Positions 15,841 to 23,451 of a stretch of 64,000 nt of DNA are shown in pieces (the stretch's first letter is position 1; every line of letters begins with the position of its first letter). The position numbers were made by a program, and so were the translations under genes. This DNA comes from Helicobacter ailurogastricus (GTDB lineage Bacteria > Campylobacterota > Campylobacteria > Campylobacterales > Helicobacteraceae): positions 510,985 to 574,984 of the forward strand of contig NZ_CDMG01000002.1 of NCBI RefSeq assembly GCF_001282945.1, in the 5' to 3' direction. Under the pieces are notes generated by a model, which was given only the letters and a program-made list of their open reading frames with translations, made no database searches and had not been told where the DNA came from.

Positions 15841-18081
15841 ATGGCACAAGCAGAAATAGAAAAAGTGGAGTGGAGCACGGAGCAGAAAGCAGAGTTTTTA
15901 GAGTTGTTGCAAGAGTTTGTAGATTTGGTGGATAAAGTCGTGGGGGAGTGGGAGGCGCAGGGGAAGCACGAGAACTCCAAGTCTTTCTTAAAGAGGGAGC
16001 GCGATGCGCTTGAAAAGAGACTAGATACTTTTGCGCAGGGGTGGGGATATGAGTGTTGCATCAGTATTCCTGGTCTTTATAAACCTCATGACAAGACACC
16101 TCCTTCAGGGATTGGCTTTTTTCGCAAAGAGGTTTTAGGAAAAGAATTTATCAATACTGAAAAAGCAAACCTTGAGTATGGCTTCGATATTTGGGTTGGC
16201 TATAATTGGCATGGACATGTGGTGGGAGTTGTGCCCCCAAAAGGATTTATCTGTTGTATAGGTTTATCTGGTGGAAAAAACAAGAAAAACTGCAAAAAAT
16301 GCCAAGCGTATGCCGAGATTTTTTCTAGCGACGAGAATTATTTTTACCATTACGACAATTTGGAGAAGTTTAAGGCGGAGATTGTAGAGGAGTTTCTTAA
16401 GTGTGTCGGTAAGCTTAATGAAATCCCCAAAGAATATTTTATACCCATCAGTGATCCACACACCCCCCAAGACAAACACAAAGGAGCGATCATGACCGAT
16501 AAAATCCCCCTAAACCAAATCCTCTTTGGACCTCCGGGCACGGGCAAGACTTATAACACCATTGATAAGGCGTTAGAGATTTTGGGTTTTACAGGCGATC
16601 GAGCTATCATAGAGAAGCTTAAGAGATTAGAAGAACAGGGGGATTTTAAGAAACAAATTCCTCAAGAGGACAGCAAGGAAGATAAAAGAGCCCGCGCTAA
16701 ACTCTTGTTTGATCATTACAAGGATCAAGGGCGCATTGACTTTGTCACCTTCCACCAAAGCTATGGCTATGAGGAATTTGTGGAGGGGATCAAGCCAGAG
16801 ATGGATAGTAAACAAGAGGACAGTGGGCAGGTGCGTTATAAAGTTGAGGACGGGATTTTTAAGAGAATGTGCCAAAAGGCGCAAGAGACTTTAGGGTGCC
16901 CAGATGCACCTAGAGAAAAAGCACGGGTAGATACAAATTACTGGCACGCTTTGTTAAAAGCCTTTTTGGTTTCCTTAAGTCAAGAACAGAGGGCTAAGGG
17001 GAAGTGTTATATTGAGCTTTACCAAGGTGTGCAAAAAGAACTTACATGGACACAAACAGAGAAAGGGCTTAGATTTGCCACCACTTATAACCAAGAAAAA
17101 GGACCGGCCTTTGTTGAGGAGAGCGCGTTAAAAGGCTTGTATTTGGAGGACAAGGTAAGGAGAATTGAAAAACCTAAAGACTTACAGGTGTCCAACACTT
17201 CCTATCATTACGCACTTCTTAAAAAGCTCACTACATTTGAAGTAGATTACCTTAAAGCCCAAAACCTAACGACACCACCCATTGAAATTGTGTCACCCCA
17301 ACCAAACCCCAAAGCCCCCGCCAAGCAACCTTATATCCTCATCATTGACGAGATCAATCGGGGCAATATCTCTAAGATTTTTGGGGAGCTCATCACGCTG
17401 ATCGAGCCTAGCAAACGCATAGGGCGGGAGGAGGAATTGCGGGTGACTCTGCCCTATGACAAAAAGATTCCTTTTGGGGTGCCCGATAATCTTTACATCA
17501 TCGGCACGATGAACACCGCCGATCGCTCTATCGCCCTGCTAGACACCGCTTTGCGCCGTAGATTTACCTTTGAGGAAATCATGCCTAACCCAAAATTGCT
17601 TGACATAAATTGTGCGGGCGTTAATTTGTCAGCCCTCTTAGAAGCGATGAATACACGCATAGAGTTTTTGCTCGACCAAAACCACACCATCGGACATAGT
17701 TACTTTTTGGGGTTAAAAGACCTAGAGAGTTTGCAAGATTGTTTTAAAAACAAAATCATCCCGCTTTTGCAAGAGTATTTTTATGACGACCACGCCAAAG
17801 TCAATGCGGTGTTGAATGATAATACAATGTTATTGTCTAAAACAATGCACGGATTTAAGAAAGAGAATGAAGCCCTAGTCAATACGGATATAGCGCGATC
17901 CCTTAAGGATTTTGTGGATTCCGATAAAAAAGTCTATCAAATCAAACCGGGTCCATGGCAAGTTGCTATGTTTGAAAAAATATACAACGATCAGGTGGAG
18001 GTAAAAGATGGAGAGGATAAGGAATCGATAGAGGATAACAATATATCCACGGAATCTAACGCACCAACCCCTAACCCATGA
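15841..18081 (+). CDS. McrB-like AAA+ GTPase of a type IV restriction system
   Basis: This is a 746-residue protein. Residues ~1-215 form an N-terminal domain I do not recognise (a coiled stretch, then a Trp/Gly-rich part with CCIGLSGG and NCKKC). The AAA+ motor follows: Walker A GPPGTGKT (230-237), Walker B IIDEINRGN (from 501), and the GTP-specificity segment MNTAD (557-561) followed by the arginine-finger stretch DTALRRRF. These are hallmarks of McrB, which hydrolyses GTP and drives the McrC nuclease on methylated DNA. Walker A and B are ~270 residues apart, far more than in E. coli McrB, so a large insertion is present. The ATG at 15841 sits 10 bases after AAGGAGG, better placed than GTG 15832. 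No methyltransferase gene is adjacent, arguing for type IV rather than a LlaJI-like system. Confidence 0.88.
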   Translation: MAQAEIEKVEWSTEQKAEFLELLQEFVDLVDKVVGEWEAQGKHENSKSFLKRERDALEKRLDTFAQGWGYECCISIPGLYKPHDKTPPSGIGFFRKEVLGKEFINTEKANLEYGFDIWVGYNWHGHVVGVVPPKGFICCIGLSGGKNKKNCKKCQAYAEIFSSDENYFYHYDNLEKFKAEIVEEFLKCVGKLNEIPKEYFIPISDPHTPQDKHKGAIMTDKIPLNQILFGPPGTGKTYNTIDKALEILGFTGDRAIIEKLKRLEEQGDFKKQIPQEDSKEDKRARAKLLFDHYKDQGRIDFVTFHQSYGYEEFVEGIKPEMDSKQEDSGQVRYKVEDGIFKRMCQKAQETLGCPDAPREKARVDTNYWHALLKAFLVSLSQEQRAKGKCYIELYQGVQKELTWTQTEKGLRFATTYNQEKGPAFVEESALKGLYLEDKVRRIEKPKDLQVSNTSYHYALLKKLTTFEVDYLKAQNLTTPPIEIVSPQPNPKAPAKQPYILIIDEINRGNISKIFGELITLIEPSKRIGREEELRVTLPYDKKIPFGVPDNLYIIGTMNTADRSIALLDTALRRRFTFEEIMPNPKLLDINCAGVNLSALLEAMNTRIEFLLDQNHTIGHSYFLGLKDLESLQDCFKNKIIPLLQEYFYDDHAKVNAVLNDNTMLLSKTMHGFKKENEALVNTDIARSLKDFVDSDKKVYQIKPGPWQVAMFEKIYNDQVEVKDGEDKESIEDNNISTESNAPTPNP
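16481..16494 (+). promoter_or_regulatory. Internal ribosome binding site and in-frame ATG inside the mcrB-like gene
   Basis: AAGGAG at 16481-16486 is followed after 5 bases by ATG at 16492-16494, in frame with the long protein (Met218). Starting there would give a protein of about 529 residues that begins 12 residues before Walker A and lacks the whole N-terminal domain. E. coli mcrB is known to make such a short form (McrBs) from an internal start. Confidence 0.55.
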
Positions 18082-19463
18082 AAACCACGCCCACGCTGTA
18101 TTTAGCCGAATATCAAGAATTCAACCGAGCGGACATCGAGGAGCGTCTAGGGGCGCAAAAGGAGAAAGCCCCCAAAATATGGGAGGCCATTTTAGACTTC
18201 GCCCACCAAGAGGGCAACCACGCCTTTTTGAGGTTTAAAAATAAGCACACCCTCAAAACCCAAAATTATGTGGGCTTGATCCAAATTCAGGGCTTTTGCA
18301 TTGAGATACTGCCTAAGATTTGCGGGCGGGATTTAAAAAAAGAGGATTTAAAGAAACATTGCGCCTGCAAAATAAAAATCCCTAGACTCGATCACACAAA
18401 GTTTCAAGATCAAGTAAAAGAGTTTATCAAGCCACAGACCAACCTAGAACCCCTACAAAAGCCTGATTGCCCCCTCTGCCATGCTAAACAGGTTTTGTAT
18501 AATTGCCTAGTTACTCTCAAAGACGCGCCCTTTAAACAGAGCCAATTTTCTCAGCTCCATAGCGCACATTTGCCCCTGCTAGATGTTTTTATTCAGATGT
18601 TTTTAGAGGAATGCACCCAGCTTATCAAACGGGGATTGAAGCGGGATTATTTGAGCGTGTCGCAAAATCGCCCCTTCCTTAAGGGTAAGTTAGAGTTTGC
18701 CAACCATCTCAAAACCAACATGATTCACAAAGAACGCTTTTACACGACCAGCGATGAATATAGCCTAGATAACCCGCCCAATCGCCTCATTAAATCCACG
18801 CTTGGAATGCTTAAAACCTTGAGCCTGAGTCCTAAGAGCCAAGAAAAGTTAAATGCTGTGCGCTTTGTCTTTGATGAGGTGAATCCTAGCAAAAACATCG
18901 ATGTAGATTTTGCCAAGAGCGCGCATGCCAGCCGTTTTAAAGAGTATGAAAATCTTTTGGCATGGTGTGATCTTTTCTTGCGTAAAAAGAGCTTAACCCC
19001 TTATAGTGGGGCAAGCCATGCCTATGCGTTGCTATTCCCTATGGAAAGACTTTTTGAGTCCTTTGTGGGGTATTGGCTTAAAAAGAGTTGTCAAGGTGAA
19101 AATGCGAGCGTGTGCTTACAAGAGCAAAGGAAATTTTTAGCAAAAAATAAGAACTCCCAAAGTTATTTCCCTATGCGCCCGGACATTGTGCTGAGGCAAG
19201 AGGAAGCAATCACCATTTTAGACACAAAATGGAAAACCATAAACACACAACAAGACATCACACATGCCGACCTTTACCAAATGTGGGCGTATGCGAGCAA
19301 ATACGCCACTTGTGCGTCTAATAAAGAGGTGAGTGTGTGGTTGGTTTATCCACAACAAGAAACCCAAAAGATACAAGATTTAACCTTTAAACCTAGAGTT
19401 TTTGAGGACAAAGGGATCAAACTTTTGGTGAAATTTTTCCCCTTATCACTTTTGACATTTTAG
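18078..19463 (+). CDS. McrC-like nuclease subunit
   Basis: This 461-residue protein matches the McrC family, which supplies the DNA-cutting subunit for an McrB motor. The N-terminal third carries the HAFLRFKNKH and GLIQIQGFCIEILPKI strands typical of McrC and LlaJI-type partners. The PD-(D/E)xK nuclease core is visible near the C-terminus: Asp369 in MRPDIVL, then Asp382 and Lys384 in LDTKWK. Extra Cys pairs lie near residues 94-140 (CAC and CPLC), which may be a small zinc-binding insertion; this is not a standard part of E. coli McrC. The gene overlaps the mcrB-like gene by 4 bases (ATGA), indicating coupled translation and a fixed ratio of the two subunits. Confidence 0.87.
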   Translation: MKTTPTLYLAEYQEFNRADIEERLGAQKEKAPKIWEAILDFAHQEGNHAFLRFKNKHTLKTQNYVGLIQIQGFCIEILPKICGRDLKKEDLKKHCACKIKIPRLDHTKFQDQVKEFIKPQTNLEPLQKPDCPLCHAKQVLYNCLVTLKDAPFKQSQFSQLHSAHLPLLDVFIQMFLEECTQLIKRGLKRDYLSVSQNRPFLKGKLEFANHLKTNMIHKERFYTTSDEYSLDNPPNRLIKSTLGMLKTLSLSPKSQEKLNAVRFVFDEVNPSKNIDVDFAKSAHASRFKEYENLLAWCDLFLRKKSLTPYSGASHAYALLFPMERLFESFVGYWLKKSCQGENASVCLQEQRKFLAKNKNSQSYFPMRPDIVLRQEEAITILDTKWKTINTQQDITHADLYQMWAYASKYATCASNKEVSVWLVYPQQETQKIQDLTFKPRVFEDKGIKLLVKFFPLSLLTF

Positions 19464-19508
19464 GTCTTTGGCTAGGGGGTTTTAAAGATAGAGGCTGAAT
19501 AAATATGC

Positions 19509-19514
19509 TAAAAT
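19509..19514 (+). promoter_or_regulatory. Extended -10 element upstream of cheY
   Basis: TATGC followed by TAAAAT (19509-19514) forms an extended -10 (TGn before the hexamer) 43 bases before the cheY TTG start. It gives cheY and the genes behind it a promoter separate from the McrBC operon. Confidence 0.5.
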
Positions 19515-19556
19515 GGGGCATTGATTTTTGGCTGTGCGCTAAAATAAGGAGCGAGA

Positions 19557-19931
19557 TTGAAAATTTTAATTGTGGATGACAGTTCGACCATGAGAAGAAT
19601 CATCAGAAACACCTTGCAACGCTTGGGCTATGAGGACATTTTGGAGGCAGAGCATGGCGTGGAGGCGTGGGGAAAGTTGGACGCTAACGACACCACGGGA
19701 GTACTCATCACCGATTGGAACATGCCCGAAATGAATGGGCTAGACTTGGTCAAAAAGGTGCGTGCAGACGGGCGTTTTAAAGATCTGCCCATCATTATGA
19801 TCACCACAGAGGGGGGCAAGGCGGAGGTCATCACCGCCCTAAAAGCGGGGGTGAATAACTACATTGTTAAACCTTTCACTCCGCAGGTGCTCAAGGAAAA
19901 ATTAGAGGTCGTGTTGGGGACAAATGACTAA
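19557..19931 (+). CDS. cheY: Chemotaxis response regulator CheY
   Basis: This is a 124-residue single receiver domain. Conserved residues are in place: Asp7/Asp8 acidic pair, phospho-acceptor Asp53 (ITDWNMPEMNG), Thr in MITTEGG, and the KPF lysine near 108. It receives phosphate from CheA and switches flagellar rotation by binding FliM. The sequence looks very close to H. pylori CheY1, and the order cheY-prmA-ftsH is the same as I recall there. The start is TTG at 19557, justified by AAGGAG five bases upstream and by the protein beginning exactly at MKILIVDDS; no ATG is available in that position. Confidence 0.95.
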   Translation: MKILIVDDSSTMRRIIRNTLQRLGYEDILEAEHGVEAWGKLDANDTTGVLITDWNMPEMNGLDLVKKVRADGRFKDLPIIMITTEGGKAEVITALKAGVNNYIVKPFTPQVLKEKLEVVLGTND

Positions 19932-19943
19932 ATAGGCCGTCTC

Positions 19944-20822
19944 TTGCAAGAAGTCTATTTTAAAACGATCATCCTACCCACACGCCACCCCGATCTTTTT
20001 GTTGCCTTTTTGCTCGACTTTACACAAGAGGCGATTGAAGAGAGTTTAGCTCCTAACCTGCCCTATGAACATTTTGGTGCAAGCGCGCCCTTGCCTCAAG
20101 AGGGCTTTATTGTCTATTCACAGCACGATCCCAAGCCCCTTTTAAAGGCTCTAAAAGAATTTTGTACCGACTTATCCGAGCGTACGGGAGATTTGATCGG
20201 CTTTTACCACCACAGTGCACAGCACGAAAATAAAGACTGGATCGAGGCTTACAAGGCGGGCGTGTCGCCCATTGTTTGCGGGGATTTTGCCATTAATCCA
20301 AGCTGGGCGGCCGACCCTTTAAGCGCGCCCATTTGTCTAAGCCTTGATCCGAGCCTAGCCTTTGGCACGGGGCACCACGAAAGCACCCGCCTACTCTTAC
20401 AAGCCTTTAGCCCCCTTGAGCTGAGCGGGCAAGTGGCCCTAGATGTGGGCTGCGGGAGCGGGATTTTAGGGCTCGCCCTAGCCAAAAAGGGCGCAAGGGT
20501 GCATTTATGCGACACAGACCCGCTAGCCCTTGAAGAAACCCAAAAGAATTTTGCCAAAAACCACGCCACCTATGAAAAGCTTTGGCTGGGTTCTGTGGCG
20601 GGGGAAGACTACGATTTGATCGTGGTGAATATTGTGGCAAGCGTGATTGTAGAGCTTTACCCGGCGATTTTAAAGGCAAGCCACGCCAAAACACAGATTT
20701 TTTTATCAGGGATTTTAAACGAGCACACCGAGCGCGTTTTAGAAACATACACAAACGCCTTTAACCTAAAGAAACGCACCCAAGAAAACGAGTGGGTGTG
20801 TTTGCATTTATCTAAAAGTTAA
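19944..20822 (+). CDS. prmA: Ribosomal protein L11 methyltransferase
   Basis: This 292-residue SAM-dependent methyltransferase modifies ribosomal protein L11. The N-terminal substrate-recognition domain is followed by LAFGTGHHESTRL, the PrmA signature before the catalytic domain, then motif I ALDVGCGSGILGLALAKKG, the acidic HLCDTDPLAL, and VVNIVASVIVELYP in place of the usual motif IV. The start is TTG at 19944, 12 bases after the cheY stop; its Shine-Dalgarno is weak, and coupling to cheY is likely. Confidence 0.92.
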   Translation: MQEVYFKTIILPTRHPDLFVAFLLDFTQEAIEESLAPNLPYEHFGASAPLPQEGFIVYSQHDPKPLLKALKEFCTDLSERTGDLIGFYHHSAQHENKDWIEAYKAGVSPIVCGDFAINPSWAADPLSAPICLSLDPSLAFGTGHHESTRLLLQAFSPLELSGQVALDVGCGSGILGLALAKKGARVHLCDTDPLALEETQKNFAKNHATYEKLWLGSVAGEDYDLIVVNIVASVIVELYPAILKASHAKTQIFLSGILNEHTERVLETYTNAFNLKKRTQENEWVCLHLSKS

Positions 20823-20839
20823 TTACTGTAAGGAATTCT

Positions 20840-22753
20840 ATGGAAAACAACAAAGGACCGGGCGATCCAAGCCCCAAAAAGCCCATTTTGCAAAATCCCT
20901 TGGTCTTGATCGTGGTGTTTATCATCGTGGCGATCGTGGCGATGCGGGTGATGAACAGCGATGATGGCTTTGGGGAACGCTTTTTATCCACAAGCACCAA
21001 GAACATTAGCTACCACGAGATGAAAGAGCTCATTGAGAAAAAGGAAGTGGATAGTGTCAGCATCGGGCAGACTTTGATTAAAGCCACGAGCAAAGAGGGC
21101 GGAACCAAGACGATTTATGTGGCTAAGAGGGTGCCCGATCTCTCTTTAGTCCCGCTTTTGGATGCGCAAAAAATCAACTACTCTGGTTTTAGCGAGTCTA
21201 ATTTTTTCACCGAGATTTTAGGCTGGCTCTTGCCCGTGTTGGTGATCTTGGGACTGTGGATGTTCATGGCAAGCCGCATGCAAAAGAACATGGGCGGGGG
21301 GATTTTTGGCATGGGCAGCTCTAAAAAGCTCATCAACGCTGAAAAGCCCAAAGTGCGCTTCAACGACATGGCAGGCAATGAAGAGGCCAAAGAAGAGGTG
21401 GTCGAGATCGTGGATTTTTTAAAATACCCCGATCGCTACGCCTCTTTGGGGGCGAAAATCCCTAAGGGCGTGCTCTTAGTGGGCCCTCCTGGCACGGGCA
21501 AGACTTTACTAGCTAAGGCTGTAGCAGGGGAGGCAAGTGTGCCTTTCTTTTCAATGGGGGGCAGTAGCTTCATTGAAATGTTTGTGGGGCTGGGGGCAAG
21601 CCGGGTGCGTGATCTCTTTGACATCGCTAAAAAAGAAGCCCCGAGCATCATTTTTATCGATGAGATCGATGCGATCGGCAAGAGCCGGGCAGCTGGTGGG
21701 ATGATTAGCGGCAATGATGAAAGGGAGCAAACCTTAAATCAGCTTTTAGCCGAGATGGATGGCTTTGGTTCAGAAAATGCGCCCGTGATCGTGCTTGCCG
21801 CCACAAACCGCCCCGAGATTTTAGACCCCGCCCTTTTGCGCCCCGGGCGCTTTGACCGCCAAGTGTTGGTGGATAAACCCGACTTCAATGGCAGGGTGGA
21901 GATTTTAAAGGTGCATATCAAGCCCGTGAAACTCGCTAACGATGTGGATTTGCAAGAAATCGCCAAGCTCACCGCTGGGCTGGCCGGGGCGGATTTGGCA
22001 AATATCATTAATGAAGCCGCGTTGTTGGCAGGACGCAATAACCAAAAAGAAGTCAAGCAACAGCATTTAAAAGAAGCGGTAGAAAGAGGCATTGCAGGCT
22101 TAGAGAAAAAAAGTCGGCGCATTTCGCCCAAAGAGAAAAAGATTGTCGCCTACCACGAGAGCGGACACGCCGTGATCTCCGAGATGACAAAGGGTTCAGC
22201 GCGGGTGAATAAAGTATCCATTATCCCAAGGGGCATGGCAGCTTTAGGCTACACGCTAAACACCCCAGAGGAGAATAAATATTTAATGCAAAAACACGAG
22301 CTGATCGCCGAGATCGATGTGCTTTTAGGCGGGCGCGCGGCTGAGGATGTGTTTTTACAAGAGATTTCTACGGGGGCAAGCAACGATTTAGAAAGAGCGA
22401 CCGACATCATCAAGGGCATGGTGAGTTACTATGGCATGAGCGATGTGAGCGGGTTGATGGTGCTAGAAAAACAGCGCAATTCCTTTTTAGGGGGGGGCTT
22501 TGGTAGCCCCAGAGAGTTTAGCGAGAAAACCGCCGAGCAAATGGATCACTTCATTAAAACCTTGCTGGAGGAGCGCTACACGCATGTCAAGCAGACCTTA
22601 AGCGACTATAAAGAGGCGATTGAGGTGATGGTGGGCGAGTTGTTTGATAAAGAGGTCATCACGGGCGAGCGGGTGCGTGAGATCATCAGCGATTACGAGA
22701 CAAGCCACAATTTAAAGAGCCGTTTAGTCCCCCTAGAAGAGCACGCAAGCTAG
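20840..22753 (+). CDS. ftsH: ATP-dependent zinc metalloprotease FtsH
   Basis: This 637-residue membrane protease degrades misfolded and regulatory membrane proteins. A first membrane helix (about 18-36), a periplasmic domain and a second helix (about 115-135) precede the AAA+ module: Walker A GPPGTGKT, pore loop [17 protein letters not shown], Walker [10 protein letters not shown] and the arginine fingers in LRPGRFDRQ. The zinc site HESGH is at 439-443, and the third ligand lies in ASNDLERAT. It is full length, in contrast to the protease-dead paralogue at 8554-10215. The ATG follows AAGGAAT. A run of eight G occurs at 22490-22497 inside the gene. Confidence 0.96.
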   Translation: MENNKGPGDPSPKKPILQNPLVLIVVFIIVAIVAMRVMNSDDGFGERFLSTSTKNISYHEMKELIEKKEVDSVSIGQTLIKATSKEGGTKTIYVAKRVPDLSLVPLLDAQKINYSGFSESNFFTEILGWLLPVLVILGLWMFMASRMQKNMGGGIFGMGSSKKLINAEKPKVRFNDMAGNEEAKEEVVEIVDFLKYPDRYASLGAKIPKGVLLVGPPGTGKTLLAKAVAGEASVPFFSMGGSSFIEMFVGLGASRVRDLFDIAKKEAPSIIFIDEIDAIGKSRAAGGMISGNDEREQTLNQLLAEMDGFGSENAPVIVLAATNRPEILDPALLRPGRFDRQVLVDKPDFNGRVEILKVHIKPVKLANDVDLQEIAKLTAGLAGADLANIINEAALLAGRNNQKEVKQQHLKEAVERGIAGLEKKSRRISPKEKKIVAYHESGHAVISEMTKGSARVNKVSIIPRGMAALGYTLNTPEENKYLMQKHELIAEIDVLLGGRAAEDVFLQEISTGASNDLERATDIIKGMVSYYGMSDVSGLMVLEKQRNSFLGGGFGSPREFSEKTAEQMDHFIKTLLEERYTHVKQTLSDYKEAIEVMVGELFDKEVITGERVREIISDYETSHNLKSRLVPLEEHAS

Positions 22754-23451
22754 TGAAACCGCTTTATCTCTTCCCCAATCTTTTCACGGCCAGTAGCATT
22801 TTTTTGGGCGTGATGGCGATGCTTCACGCTTCGCATGGGGAGTTTATCGTGGCCTGCTGGATGGTGGTGGGCAGTTTAGTTTTAGATGGGCTAGATGGGC
22901 GCATTGCTAGGCTTACCAACACCACGAGCAAGTTTGGCCTAGAGTTTGACTCGCTGGCCGATGCCGTGGCTTTTGGGGTGGCCCCTAGTTTGATTGCCTA
23001 CTTTTATGTGGGGCATTTTTATGGGCGCTGGGGCATGGCAGCTTGTGCCTTGTTTGTGATTTTTGGGGCGATCCGCCTAGCCCGTTTCAATGTTACGACC
23101 CAAACCACAGACCCCTATTCTTTCATTGGTATCCCCATTCCTAGCGCGGCGGTGCTGGTGGTGCTGGGGGTGCTGATAGACACCAAATACGGCATTTTGC
23201 GGGCGGGTTGGGGCAAATTCTTTTTAGCCTACACCGTGTTTTTAGGGGTGTTGATGGTGAGCAATATCCGCTACCCGAACTTTAAAAAAGTGCAGTGGAA
23301 TTTAAAACTTTTTGTCTTGTTGCTCTTGCTCTTGCTCTTGCTCTTTGTGCGCCCCTTAGAGGTACTAGGCGCTTTTATGTTTGGTTATCTCTTTTATGGG
23401 CTGGCGCGTTGGGTGTTTTTAATGGCTAGGATTGTCTTTAAGCACAAATGA
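22753..23451 (+). CDS. pssA: CDP-diacylglycerol-serine O-phosphatidyltransferase
   Basis: This 232-residue integral membrane enzyme makes phosphatidylserine, the precursor of phosphatidylethanolamine. The CDP-alcohol phosphotransferase motif D-G-x2-A-R-x8-G-x3-D-x3-D is readable as LDGLDGRIARLTNTTSKFG followed by EFDSLAD. About six to eight hydrophobic segments follow. The start is GTG at 22753, overlapping the ftsH TAG by one base. A stretch of CTCTTG repeats encodes the Leu-rich helix near 23315-23345 (about seven consecutive Leu), which is in-frame low complexity. Its end overlaps copA by 4 bases. Confidence 0.93.
   Translation: MKPLYLFPNLFTASSIFLGVMAMLHASHGEFIVACWMVVGSLVLDGLDGRIARLTNTTSKFGLEFDSLADAVAFGVAPSLIAYFYVGHFYGRWGMAACALFVIFGAIRLARFNVTTQTTDPYSFIGIPIPSAAVLVVLGVLIDTKYGILRAGWGKFFLAYTVFLGVLMVSNIRYPNFKKVQWNLKLFVLLLLLLLLLFVRPLEVLGAFMFGYLFYGLARWVFLMARIVFKHK

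Noticed and set aside
15841..19463. LlaJI-type restriction-modification system
   Set aside because: That would need cytosine methyltransferase genes next to the McrBC-like pair; none is present between radA and cheY, so a modification-dependent type IV system is the better reading.
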